A stretch of 64,000 nt of DNA, from positions 1 through 64,000 of the forward strand of contig JANSLP010000123.1 in the NCBI GenBank assembly GCA_029298735.1, in the 5' to 3' direction. This DNA comes from Ophiostoma sp. CBS 140.51. Its lineage: Eukaryota > Ascomycota > Sordariomycetes > Ophiostomatales > Ophiostomataceae. Positions within the stretch are counted from its first letter, which is position 1. The number at the start of each line of letters is the position of its first letter. Of the stretch, positions 12,231-22,870 are shown piece by piece. Under the pieces are notes generated by a model. It searched no databases, had not been told where the DNA came from, and saw only the letters and a program-made list of their open reading frames with translations. Both the position numbers and the translations under genes were made by a program.

Positions 12231-13735
12231 ATGTGCGGTTCGGAAGGGAGGAGGAGATCGGAGGCTCGGAGGACGGGGTGCGGCGGCGCAGAGTCGGAGG
12301 CTTGAGTAACCGAAAGGTGTTGCAGGCGAGAAGGTGGGTAGTGACTCTTCAACTCGGCAAGCGTCGGAGGGCGCGGTTTTGTAATGCGGCGCGTGCACGA
12401 GGCTGGCTGTTCGGGGACGAGAAAGGGAGCAAGAGCGAGGGAGTGACGCAACTGAGGGGTCCAGCGCATAAAAAGTATACAGGAGAATGTGCGGCTCAAG
12501 AAAAGTTGGGGGCCAGGCGTCAATAGGTCGGGCACTGCGCAACGTAGAATCGTAAACGAGAGGAGGGTGTCGAGGAAATGAAAGAAAGAGAGAAGAAAAT
12601 CCAAAAGTTGTGACTGAAAGAAAGAGGAAGAAGTCTAGACTTGGCGCCCGTTCCCCGTGTGAGAAAATTGGAGAAGGCGCGGCGGAGGGGCTATCGTCGG
12701 CACGGCGGCGAAGGAAGGCAGAGAGAGTCAACACGGAAGGAGCTTAGGGTCGAGTCACACGACAAGTCTATGGCAGAAGGAGCGATTGACGGAGTGCAGA
12801 CGAAAATATTTGAAAGTGATTAGAATTTCCAACAATATTGGCTCCTTCCTTACGTCTGTTTATCTATCTTGAGTACCTGGCACGAGACAAGGCCTGGCCT
12901 AGAAAAAATGACAGTCTAGACAGAAAAGGCAGAATCTCCCAGAAGGGAGATAGTGCCCGCCGCGCCGACGCCGAGTCATACTACGAAGAAAAGAATTGTC
13001 ACAATGGAAGACACAGAAACTAAGAACTAAGAAAAATAAGGCAAAGTAGCCTCCCTAAAGGATCCACCAACAGAGACGCATGTATTTGCGGCCAGCAGGC
13101 GCAACAGTTTGCTCTTTCTTCATTTGGCCAAGTTCCAGGCGCCTTCCTTCTGCCCATTGTAAACCACAAAGTTTGTAAAAAAGGCTCTGGCTATGCCTGC
13201 CTGAATAGGAAGCACCGACTGTTTGGGGATGCATGAGAGACATTAACAACCAGAGCCTGGCCCCTTTTATTTACCCCGCGCCAGCGCCTTCCCTTCTCAG
13301 GGCCGATATTCGCAAAGGCTTTTCTAATAAACCTCGTGTGGTCGTGCCCTTTGCATTGCACACTTGTGGGGGCGATACGATAATAGAGAGCATAACTATT
13401 TGCCATGCCACATCGAATTACTTGTTCGTAAAGCACTGCAGATTCCTCATTGTGCTGAATTGGTCGGCCAAATCAGTCAGCTACGTGGGGTTAAAGCATC
13501 TGCAAACTGTGGAACAAGAAAGCACATTTGCATCGTCACCATGAGTTTTGAACGATTGGTTGTACAAAAGAAAAAAAAAAGATGAACATTGATAGTCGTA
13601 TAAATCACCTCGCCGTCCATTCATACACGTGATCACACAGTCATCCTGATCCCATCCGTCCACGCCCACTGGGTATACCATACCCCTGTTTCCATGTTCG
13701 TCGTGTTGACGATGTCCTCTTGTTTTATCTGTCGT
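12231..13735. other. Intergenic, pyridoxal kinase promoter and PCNA 3' end
   Basis: The part nearest pyridoxal kinase is C/T-rich on the minus strand, as expected for a promoter or leader. GCTCCTTCC sites are at 12735-12743 (reverse) and 12841-12849. The right end contains the PCNA 3' untranslated region. No gene is supported. Confidence 0.5.
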
Positions 13736-14670
13736 TTACTCGTCGTCGCCAATCTGTGGAGATGAGTCAGTATAATTGCAAAATGGGAGAAAGAGAATGA
13801 TAACGAGGTAGAGAGGGGACCCACCTTTGGTGCCAGGTAGAACCGCAGGTAGCTGCTGCCCGTCAGAATGTACTCGACCAGCAGCGGCACCTCGTTCGAC
13901 AGGCAGATCTTGACCTGGCTCGACAGACTGGCCGCCTTGCAGAAGTTGACCAGGTATTTGAGCGAGAAGGTCAGCGACACCGGGTCGCTGAGCTCAATGT
14001 CAATGTTCTCGGCCGGCTTCTCCACGTTGGTGTGGCTGCGCAGGGTGACACTGCCGCTGCCAATGTCACCGTTGCTGGCAAACTTGATACCGTCCTTGGT
14101 CGCCTCAATCGTCACCGACTCCGACATGGCCATCAGGTCCGTGCAGATGCGGCGGAACTCGGCGCTGGGCATGGTGATGGTGGCCGCATACTCGGTCTCG
14201 GGAATACCCAGGTGCTCCTGGTCAATGTCCATGAGCTTGAGGTCGTACTCGCTGATACGGTCGTTCTCGGAACTCTCAAACACAAGGTTGAGCGAGTCGG
14301 GCGCGTCCTCGGCCTTGAGCGTCAGAATGTCCTCGTTCTGTGCCGCGCGCAGCACCTTGGTGAGCGACGTCAGGTTGACACCCAGCGCGACGTTGCGGTC
14401 GCACCGGTACGGCGCGAAGCCCTCGGCCTTGAGCAGCATGGACACCAGCGCGACGTGGCTGTTGTCCATGGCCTGCAGCGCCATACCCGAGTCATTGCAG
14501 TCAAAGTTGCAGTCCTGGACGAGATCCTTGATGGCATCCACCACCTGTAGCAGAGAGAGCGGGTGGTTAGTACTGAGGGGCAAACATGCGCATGCTAAAT
14601 AATCTATGAGTGTAAACCCAGAACGAACCTTCTTCAGGATCGACGCCTGCTCTAGTCTTGCTTCTAACAT
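13736..14670 (-). CDS. PCNA/POL30: Proliferating cell nuclear antigen (DNA sliding clamp)
   Basis: Exons 14670-14629, 14544-13825 and 13753-13736 give 259 residues, the normal PCNA length. The protein starts [20 protein letters not shown] and ends YLAPKIGDDE. The centre loop ([19 protein letters not shown]) and the conserved [14 protein letters not shown] segment are clear. Lys164, the site ubiquitinated and SUMOylated in other eukaryotes, is present in the EATKDGIKF context. PCNA is a homotrimeric ring that tethers DNA polymerases and repair factors in the nucleus. The last exon encodes only IGDDE. An ACGCGT site lies 361 bp upstream at 15031-15036 and a GCTCCTTCC site about 530 bp upstream, fitting S-phase control. 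Confidence 0.98.
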
Positions 14671-15729
14671 GGCTGCGGTTTGAGGGTTGAAGATGTGAAA
14701 AAAGCTGTGTGTTGAGGAGGAGAAATGCGACGAGGGGAAACGCGGGGGAAGAAAGGCGATAAAAAAAGTGTCGAGGCGGTCTGGCTCTGCGAAACGATTC
14801 GTCTGATGTAGTCGTAAAGGTCGTGGAGAACGAGGAATTGGATGAAAATGGAGAGGGAAAAGAGAGAGAGAAAAGGAGAAGAGAACAAGAAAGAGGAGGA
14901 GGAGAAAAAAGTGACGACACAAAGTGGCTACGAGAGAAAAGGAAGGCGCGTGGTCGAGGAAAAGGAAAGGACAGCCAAGGACACACGACACGCTCCTGCC
15001 TGCTAGTTTTCGCGTTTGGCAAGGGAATCGACGCGTCGACCAGTTAATTGAACCCGCCCTGGCGCGGGGCAGCTCTTGCTGTGTTGGTGGCGTTGGGTGG
15101 CCCTATGAGCCTATTAGGAGCATTTTGCCCCACGTGAAGATGTGAAGGCGCCAGGCACACTCACACGTTATTTGGCACGTTCAGCGCTGAGAGTTGTTGG
15201 CTCCTTCCCCTCTAGCCAGGACAGGAACAGACTGCGAACAAGCTTTGATTGGCCAAGGCAAGATCCATTAAAATGAACTTCACCAAACAAGCAGATGTTC
15301 TCCGTGCCATGTAGTTTATGACAGAAAGACAGCAGAAGCATAAGAAAACTCATCAAAGGTCTAGTCAAGGTATGTATTGGAAATATCGTCAGATTATGCA
15401 TCTTAGGCACATGCCCCCCAGCAGTCTATATATGATAGTTATATGAAAGGTTACTCCGAAATACCTGGTAGTAAAACGCCAAAGAAGATCATACAAATGT
15501 TTGCAGATAGTAAGCAGCCAAAGATACTAGAATACCCAATTCCATGCTGTCTGGTTCAGTCCGCCGAAACCCGCAGTATGCCAGGCGCCATGCAAGAACA
15601 AATGGTGACAAAGGCGGGAGCCCGAAGTCTTGTAAAAAATGCAAAATATGAACAAGTAATTAGAGAAAGAAAGGCAGAACAAGGCAAAAATAAAACAAAA
15701 AGCAATCAAAGCAAAAGCAAAAACGATTA
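14671..15729. promoter_or_regulatory. PCNA promoter region
   Basis: The first 270 bp upstream of PCNA are C/T-rich on the minus strand. ACGCGT lies at 15031-15036 and GCTCCTTCC at 15200-15208. The rest (15300-15729) is the 3' side of the vezatin/Inp2-like gene and is AT-rich. No gene is supported. Confidence 0.5.
15031..15036. promoter_or_regulatory. MluI cell-cycle box before PCNA
   Basis: A palindromic ACGCGT lies 361 bp before the PCNA start codon, within TCGACGCGTCGA, itself a 12-bp palindrome. This is the MBF core site known from yeasts; binding here is inferred. Confidence 0.45.
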
Positions 15730-18166
15730 TCATAATGAGTTCCGGTTCGTGTCGGTCCTCGGCGGCAGGCCGAGACTATCGCGGCCGCCCTTTGGTCGTA
15801 AGTTGATCACCATCTCCAGCTCGCGGAGCATGCCCCGATTGGCGTCTGCCTGCTCGCGCGCTTCGGCCCGCTTCTCCCGATCTTCCTTCATCTTGGCGAT
15901 GCGCTCTTCGCGGGTAAGCATGCTCTTGCGGCGCGAGGAGGGTGGCAAGGAGACAGCCTCGAAGACGATCTCTTCATCCGGGTCGCCGACCGTGCTACCG
16001 CCAAGGGGTGAGCCGCCGGTCAGCGCTCGCAGAGCATCTTCAGCTGTTCCCCCACCACTGATGCTGTCTTCGCCAACTGTAGTGAGGCCACTCAGAGAGA
16101 CTGTCGGGGAAAGCAGAGCGCTGATTGACGAAAGCCGCTTCTCGTTACGGTCAATGCCCGACGCCAGCGCCGCTCTGCCTTCCTCCCAAGCTTGGGTAAG
16201 TAGCTTCAAGTCTTGCCCAATCGAGTCGTACTGAGCCAGAAGGTTGGGCCCCAGTTGGGTGATGTCGTCGGCTTCGTTGAGCGAGCGATCTGATTCCTCG
16301 CGAAGTAGAGCCAGTTTAGCTTGCAGGCCCCGTATACCGGTCGACAGCGAGTTGAGCTTGCCCAGCTGCGAGCGCCATCTTTCGCGGCCAGGAGAGAGAG
16401 GAGCCTTGGGCGTAGCGATTTGCGGGAACGTCTCTGCCTCGCCAAGGATTGTGCGTATCCGCTTGTAGCCAGTAGCGGTCACCTCATTCAGGGTGCGAAG
16501 TCCCTCTACAGCGGTAGTCCAGCGCAGGAAATCCGACTCGTCACCGCGTGCCTCGAGCGCAAGTAGCGCGCACAGGAACAGCTTGCGAATGGTGTGGAAC
16601 CGCGAGGCCAGCACGGTTAATGTCCGAATCGAGTCTGCATCGTCAAACTCGGCCTCAGAGAAGCCTTGGATAGCATCAGAGATGTCGAAATCTGTAATGT
16701 CATGAATGTGGTAGTACATTTCCAGCTCGGTCTGCTCTGCAAAGCCCTTGATGACCTCAGCCGTCTGGATGTACTTGGGCAGGACATCGGCAAGTGCGCC
16801 GCGGACCACTTTGCGCAACCGCATACAACGTCTGGATTGGCTTCTGTCGTCTATCCGGCTGATGGGTGGTAATGGCGCGCTTCTGAGGAATGGGTTAGCA
16901 ATAACGTAATAAAGTGGTAATAGCGGTCCGCGCATCGGAATGCGGTAGTTGAATGCGCGCCATTCCGATGGGAATGAGAAGAATAGACTTACATTCTGTA
17001 TCCCCGCGAAACAAGCTCCACCTCCTTGATGAACGCGATGGAAGCACTGGCGGCGCTGTCAAAGTCGTGCGACTGTGTGACAAAGGCCCGAACTTCTGTC
17101 AGCGCCGACTGTCTGACGTAGCGCAACCATTGTTGGCGGATGTATGCATGACCGACAAATACGGCCGTAGCAACCAGGACCAGGCCAAAGACGAAGCGCT
17201 TTTTGGTGAGGTGCGCAATGCCACCGAGGTAGACCCAGCGGACCGCCCACGAAAGGACGAACGCGCTCGTGACGGCCACGACGATGCCAGTCGCGGTTGG
17301 CACTTGCACATCGAGGGTGTCCTGGGCCAGTGTGGCTGCGTTGTTGTCAGCATCGCTGTTACCGATGCCGCTACTACTTCCGGGTCGCGTAGGTTGTTGG
17401 TGCTGGCCAAGCGTGGCTGCGCCGAGGAGATGAGAGGTGATGATGGTGTAGCGGAACTTCTCTATGAACTGCGCATTGTCAACACGGCTGATAGTTGACG
17501 CGACAGCTCTCTTTAGACGAAGGAGACTGCGGTTAGTATATGCGCTCACTGGACTGCTTTGCGACCGGGCGGAGTGAGTATCACGTACAGAGTAGCGGTT
17601 GTTGAGGGAGGAGGAGAGAGATGTGCTGCGACGCACGTCGACGCGTAGTGGGTTCGGGATCTTGTTGCGAAAGCGTTTCCGGACCATCGGCCGGCCGACA
17701 GGTGCAAATATGGGCGATGGTGGGCTTGGCGGCGGCGTATCTACGCCGTTTTGACTGTCGTCTTTTGTCTTTTTCCGTTGCCGCGGCTGTTGTTGTTGGT
17801 GAGGTTCGTGTCTTTGGTTGGGGGTGGGCGTCACAGGAAGCGCCGAGGTCGATGCATCGTCGGAGTCGACGTCGTCACCGGCAGAAAGGTCCGCCGTGGA
17901 CGACGAGCGTGTGATGGCCGGAACCCATTCTGTGGGCTCGTCCTCGCCTTCGTCTACAACCACAGGTATTCGGTTAGCACGTGCGATTTGCCGGGGCATA
18001 TCGAGGTGAGATGGGCGTGTTCTGCGACATTTGCAGCAGATCGACGCATGGGTGAGGAAGCTGTGATATCAAAGGAACAAAATAGCAAATAAAATAAAAA
18101 GAACAATAGTATCGTACCTCTCAGATACTCGGCGAGAGGCGTCTGGTCAAATACCACAGTCTCCAT
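15730..18166 (-). CDS. Vezatin / Inp2-like myosin-binding membrane protein
   Basis: Exons 18166-18118, 17953-16993 and 16882-15730 give 720 residues beginning METVVFDQTPLAEYL. The N-terminal 150 residues are disordered, with a polyQ and a PPPSPPSP stretch. Two hydrophobic segments follow at about residues 239-262 and 269-287. The region around FIKEVELVSRGYRISAPLPP and CMRLRKVVRGALADVLPKY matches the fungal vezatin/Mysoin-binding (Inp2-type) family as I recall it. The C-terminus is a basic coiled coil (REERIAKMKEDREKRAEA). In yeast, Inp2 is the peroxisomal receptor for myosin V and drives peroxisome inheritance. A further in-frame intron around 17513-17590 (GTACGT, CTAAC) is possible; the frame stays open either way. 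Divergent from EMC6. Confidence 0.75.
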
Positions 18167-19353
18167 GGAGTCAGCTGCTTGTGAATGGCCGGCGCATCCT
18201 CTGCTAGCAGCAAAGCAGCGCACACGATACCAAGTTCGAGAGGACCGGCGGGTAGCGCAGGCGGCAGAAGACAAAGAAGTGACAAAGAGTGTTTGTAGAA
18301 TAGTAGGATAGGGCGGTTTTTTGGCGGTTGATTGTGCACAGAAAATAGAGGTAAAACGGGCGATAATGGCGTTGCGCACTACAACAGTGCCATGTGACGG
18401 GCTGACTGGGCGACAACGGAGGCGAGATGGGTGGTGATGGCGTAGGCGTGGACGTTGAATGGGAGGTGTGCAGTGGTATTGAAGGCCAAAGGCGGTGTCG
18501 CGAGGATGTGGTGGATGAAGAGAAGAGGGTGTCGTCAAAAGAAAGCGTGTCGGAGGAGTTTGTTTCTGTTTCGCAGGCGGAAAGCACGAGGGTGCGACGT
18601 ACTCGTGGGCAATGGATAAAAGGAGAAGGCACGACGGAGATAGAAGCCGGCCGGGAATGGAAGATTGGAGTGCGGTTGCCCTTTCGTTGTGTTTTGGTTG
18701 TTTGCATTCACGGGTACCTCTTTCCCATTTTGTCTAGAAGAATAATATTACTCTACTTTAGCAGTTGCTATGCGTTCTGCCACTTTGCTCCTGTTCTATT
18801 TTCCCGCTTCGGCCGCGGTCTTTTGTGGGAAATGAACAACATCGCCAAATGAAGCTACAAGAAAGGAAGGACCTTGTCGTGCAGGTTTTACAGGGGGTGG
18901 CCCACCGCGCTGCACACACGCGCTCGCCGAGAACGTCAAAACCCCAGCCATAGAATGTTCCGTCATAACGCCTTCCCACAGGGGAGTGTGTCTTTTGTCA
19001 CCTTGTGCCTTGGGCCCCCTGAACACTGGCGGAGCTAAAATGATAGGAGAAACGCCCGCCCCCAGTTGGCATTTTCCAACGACAGAAATAACTGCAGGCG
19101 AGGGAAGACACGCTAGTCCTAAATAGTACTTTAGCGGGTGGGCTCCAGATCTGGCCAATCGGAGAGCAGCGCAGCCTGGCTCGCTATGGAGTTGGCCCAT
19201 CTGAAGCTTGGAGCACTGATTGCTGTTGTGTTCAGATCCAGCAAAGGGGCATCACGACGGGCGACAATCGACGACAAGCCATCAAAGCCGTGTTTCATCC
19301 CACGAATCATCCCCACCACAACACACAGCTGCATCATACCGACATACATCACG
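18167..19353. promoter_or_regulatory. Divergent promoter region (vezatin-like gene / EMC6)
   Basis: This 1.2-kb region lies between start codons of opposite genes. The part next to the vezatin-like gene is pyrimidine-rich on the minus strand. No conserved coding segment or RNA gene is visible. Confidence 0.45.
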
Positions 19354-19805
19354 ATGTCGACCGAACGCGAATTTCAGATCGAGCCTCTGGTTCAGGAGTC
19401 CATTCTTCACAACTCGAGGGTAAGCAACCAGAGGGGGGAGAAAGGAGGAAATGACAACGGCCCTGCGGCTCGAGACGCATCCTGCTAACTTTAGAGTAGA
19501 CCCTCATCAATGTCCAGTCTCTGACGGCCTCCCTCTTCGGTGTCGGCGCCGGCATCCTCGGCCTCGAGTCCTACAACGGCTTTCTCTTCTACATTGCTTT
19601 CTCCCTCATCACAACCGCCTTCTTCTTCGTGTTCCGCGTCATGTCTGCATCGCTAGAGCTGCGCAGCGCCGGCAAGTCGGTCAACACACTCGACACAAGC
19701 GCGTTCTTCCGCAGCCCATTCGACTTCTGGACGGGCGGACTTGTGAATGGACTGGCGGGCTACATCTTGACATGGACACTGTTCTTTGGTCTGGTGAGAG
19801 CATAG
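19354..19805 (+). CDS. EMC6: ER membrane protein complex subunit 6
   Basis: Exons 19354-19419 and 19500-19805 give 123 residues. The sequence MSTEREFQIEPLVQ, then SLFGVGAGILGLESYNGF, and a C-terminal GYILTWTLFFGLVRA fits EMC6 of the Rab5-interacting protein family. Three hydrophobic segments are visible (about residues 30-50, 52-70 and 102-118). EMC6 is a core transmembrane subunit of the ER membrane complex, which inserts tail-anchored and multipass proteins. The 80-nt intron ends TTTAGAGTAG; only the distal AG keeps the frame. Confidence 0.9.
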
Positions 19806-20182
19806 CTGGGGACGATGCGTTGAAAGAAAGGGGGGGCAAAGGAAGGCCATGTGGCCTGGAGAAAGCGATCATTTGTCACGGCGTTTAGTTTTGGATGATT
19901 TTGTTTTCATGGGACAAGAATACAAAAGTACTACTGACACACCCACACAACACTTGCTACGCTCTGATTATACTGGAACATAGCCTCCAATGACGTGTGA
20001 CTTGCTGCTTGAAATAAGGGAGCCATGCAATATGTTACGAGAAAGCTATGAGAAGGGCTACTACAAATGCTGAAAAGAAATAGCCAAGAAAGAACATGCA
20101 AATCACAACAGGAGAGAAACAAACAATAAAAAGACCAAATGCAAGAGTACAACACAAACACACCTCATCATATCGACGCCTT
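19806..20182. other. Convergent 3' region
   Basis: Short AT-rich spacer between the ends of EMC6 (+) and the GTPase gene (-). Nothing else is visible. Confidence 0.5.
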
Positions 20183-22870
20183 TCAGTCCATGATCTCGAC
20201 GACTTTTCCGGCGAAACCATCAAGCACAGAACCCTCTTTGCTGGCACCCTCGAGAATGACAACTTGAGATCCAAGCTCGACCCATTCGCGCCCATAGAGC
20301 AGCTCGAGGCGGACACTGTAGCCCTGGATCGGCGGGTCGCCTTTATCAACATCCTCGCCATGCTCAAACGAGTCAAAGACACCATCGTCGGCTGTCTCAG
20401 TCTTGTCGGAATCGTCAACAGGCGACGAGCTCCAAACCTTGGCTACTCGTCCTTGGGCCCGTACACTGGCCACGTAAAAAGTAACAGGAGTACCAATGCT
20501 GAGCCGGCCGATATTGACATCCTCAAAGAAGGCCGTCAGACCGCTCGCCGCCTGGAGTTGGAGGCCACTCTTCAACATGTGCTTGTTGGGCACCGCAACG
20601 ACCATGCCACGCCGCGGCTTAAGAGCAGCCGGAGACACGTGCACCTCGTCGCCATCGTCAGCATTGCCACTTTGCTTGGCCTGTACGGGCGGAGTAATGA
20701 CCAGCCCAATGGTACCGACTTGGTCGGCATCAAGTGTCTGGACAGGAAGACGGAGGTTGCGAATGGTTTCGATGCGAGCCTCGTGCCACTCCCCCTTCAG
20801 GGCCGATGCCGAGATCGCATTCCGGGCGGCGATACGCGCCAGCTCAGAAGATGACGGATGAGAAGACGACAGGCTGTTGTGGCTCGGAGATGCTGTTCGG
20901 TCGTCGTCCAAGCCGGAGCCTGTTCCATCCTCTTCGGACGGGAAGGGGCCGATCACAACACGGTCACCAACAGACAGCTTGCCGAAGCGAAGGTATCCAG
21001 AAAGAACATGACCCGAGTCGGCTGTCTCTCCAAGACTGGCCGTAGCATACGACACGGGGCTCTTGAAGCGATCCTCGATATGGAAAAGTGCTTCAGGTTG
21101 CTTAGGGTTGAGTGCCTTGCCAATGTAGTCGTGTGCTGTGGGCTTTGGAGGTAGTGGCAAGGACTGGAGAAGCGCATGGATCAAACCGATACCGTCACCG
21201 GTGACACAGCTCGTCAGGATTACTGGCACCACCGAGCGAAAGTCCCCTGACTCGCGCACGCGAGCAAGAACCTTATCGATGGCTGCGGCGTCGAGCGGGT
21301 TGACAGATCGTGTGTTTTCCGTTGCCTTCTGTTTCGACTGCAACAGCTGCGGTATTCGGCCGGCGTTTTTGATAGCCGCCCAGATTGGAGCCAAAGTGCG
21401 CTTCAGCGACTCCTTGTTCAGCAGATCCGATTTTGTCAAGATGATTAGCAGCGGAAGGTCAAGTTTGATGCAAAAGTCGAGATGTGCCTTGGCTAGAGCC
21501 GCACTGTTTGCTCTAGATCCGAGATCGAGTGGTGTTGATGTACCACTCGTGACCTCATATTCGTCAAGAGTGCGATTGTCGGCATTATTTGGGTTTGTGC
21601 AGAGGCAGAGAAGGGTCCAATGCGGCGACCACCCGATCAGTCCACGAAGTGTCGTTCTTCTGAAGCGAGGGTGGCCGGCAGAGTCCGAAATGAAAACAAG
21701 ACGGCCGTTCTTTGTGTAATCATGAATACCAATCCACGATTCAATGTTCGGGTTGGCATAGTTGACAATGACACCGTCACTGTAGCCGGCAAGCTCTTGC
21801 GTGACGGTACTGGTGAGACCAGAGGCCATTTCGTGGCGATGCTTGAGCGAATTCAAACGGCTTTTGCCGTGCCCGTCATCGAGCGCACCCGTCGACAATG
21901 TGCCAAGCAACGTGGACTTTCCGGATCCGGTCGGACCTGTCAAAGTCACCCGCAGCTGGTCAGCCGTGGCAGACCCCAGGGTGGTAGACAAGTCGTTTGC
22001 ATTGCCGCCGTTAGACGATGCTTTGGCGCCCGTCCCCCCTCCATTGCTGCCATTGCCCTGTGAGCTCATATGCGGTCTGACAAATACCTCCGCAACCCAA
22101 AGTCGGTCACGGAGTGTCACGGTACCGTTGCCGGATGCAGATGCCGCGGCATCACCTGGCACTGTTGCCTCTTCGGTCCACTCGCACTCGCCGACTTCGA
22201 CGATACGGAGAACCTTGGCGACACACCCAAGATGAGCCGCCATCCAGCGCAGTGTGGCGATACTCTGGTCCAACTCGTCCTTGGTGATACCCACCAGCGC
22301 TCCGTCGTCGGCCACACCAATCTCGTACAGAGCTCCTCGAGATTCCTCTAGACCAGGCGCCAACTTCCCGAGTGTCACGGGCATGTCTGCGATGGCTGAG
22401 TCCTCGGGGAGAAGTGGGAGAATGGGGTCCTGCTGTGCAACGGATGCATGGTACGGCGAGGACTGCCGCAACCGCCAGAGGAGCTGCGTCATAAGATGCT
22501 CGCAACGGCTTTGCCGTGTCTGCCCTGCCGTCGCCGACCCAACAACCCGGCTTTTTTGGAGAAACTTGGGGTCGGCGGTGACTTTGGGCGAGCCTGGCGA
22601 GCCTGCCGGAGGGATGAACTTGTAAGACCGCCGCGGACGCAAGAGCAGGTGCAACTTGTACTCAACGGGACCTTCTTGAGGTTCCGGGGGCAATTTCGTT
22701 ACGCCGTACTCGGACAGCAAGCTGTGTGCGACGGGGCCATTGTCTGGAATTTCGTCGTGTCCTGGTATACGGGTGCGGCCCGAGGGGCTTGGCGCGCCCG
22801 GGTCCGCAGCAGATTGTAGCCACGGGGACGAGACCCGAGGCGGGTTCGGGTCGTACGTGAAGACAGACAT
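20183..22870 (-). CDS. GTPBP1/2-like translational GTPase
   Basis: A single exon encodes 895 residues. G motifs of an EF-Tu-like GTPase are visible: G1 GPTGSGKST (about residues 313-321), G3 DSAGH, G4 TKSD (canonical NKxD) and G5 TSCVTGDG. Downstream, HVLSGYLRFGKLSVGDRV fits the beta-barrel domain II. The N-terminal 300 residues include a region (KLHLLLRPRRSYKF) typical of GTPBP1/GTPBP2-type proteins. Animal relatives act in ribosome rescue and mRNA turnover; the fungal role is not established. A Ser-rich insert (about residues 655-680) and a Gly/Asn-rich linker before G1 look disordered. G1 and G4 both depart from the usual translational-GTPase consensus (GHVDxGKST, NKxD), but the core GKST and xKxD are intact. 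Confidence 0.85.
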   Translation of the reverse strand: MSVFTYDPNPPRVSSPWLQSAADPGAPSPSGRTRIPGHDEIPDNGPVAHSLLSEYGVTKLPPEPQEGPVEYKLHLLLRPRRSYKFIPPAGSPGSPKVTADPKFLQKSRVVGSATAGQTRQSRCEHLMTQLLWRLRQSSPYHASVAQQDPILPLLPEDSAIADMPVTLGKLAPGLEESRGALYEIGVADDGALVGITKDELDQSIATLRWMAAHLGCVAKVLRIVEVGECEWTEEATVPGDAAASASGNGTVTLRDRLWVAEVFVRPHMSSQGNGSNGGGTGAKASSNGGNANDLSTTLGSATADQLRVTLTGPTGSGKSTLLGTLSTGALDDGHGKSRLNSLKHRHEMASGLTSTVTQELAGYSDGVIVNYANPNIESWIGIHDYTKNGRLVFISDSAGHPRFRRTTLRGLIGWSPHWTLLCLCTNPNNADNRTLDEYEVTSGTSTPLDLGSRANSAALAKAHLDFCIKLDLPLLIILTKSDLLNKESLKRTLAPIWAAIKNAGRIPQLLQSKQKATENTRSVNPLDAAAIDKVLARVRESGDFRSVVPVILTSCVTGDGIGLIHALLQSLPLPPKPTAHDYIGKALNPKQPEALFHIEDRFKSPVSYATASLGETADSGHVLSGYLRFGKLSVGDRVVIGPFPSEEDGTGSGLDDDRTASPSHNSLSSSHPSSSELARIAARNAISASALKGEWHEARIETIRNLRLPVQTLDADQVGTIGLVITPPVQAKQSGNADDGDEVHVSPAALKPRRGMVVAVPNKHMLKSGLQLQAASGLTAFFEDVNIGRLSIGTPVTFYVASVRAQGRVAKVWSSSPVDDSDKTETADDGVFDSFEHGEDVDKGDPPIQGYSVRLELLYGREWVELGSQVVILEGASKEGSVLDGFAGKVVEIMD

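Noticed and set aside
13868..14602. 244-codon open frame opposite PCNA
   Set aside because: Antisense shadow; PCNA is unambiguous on the minus strand.
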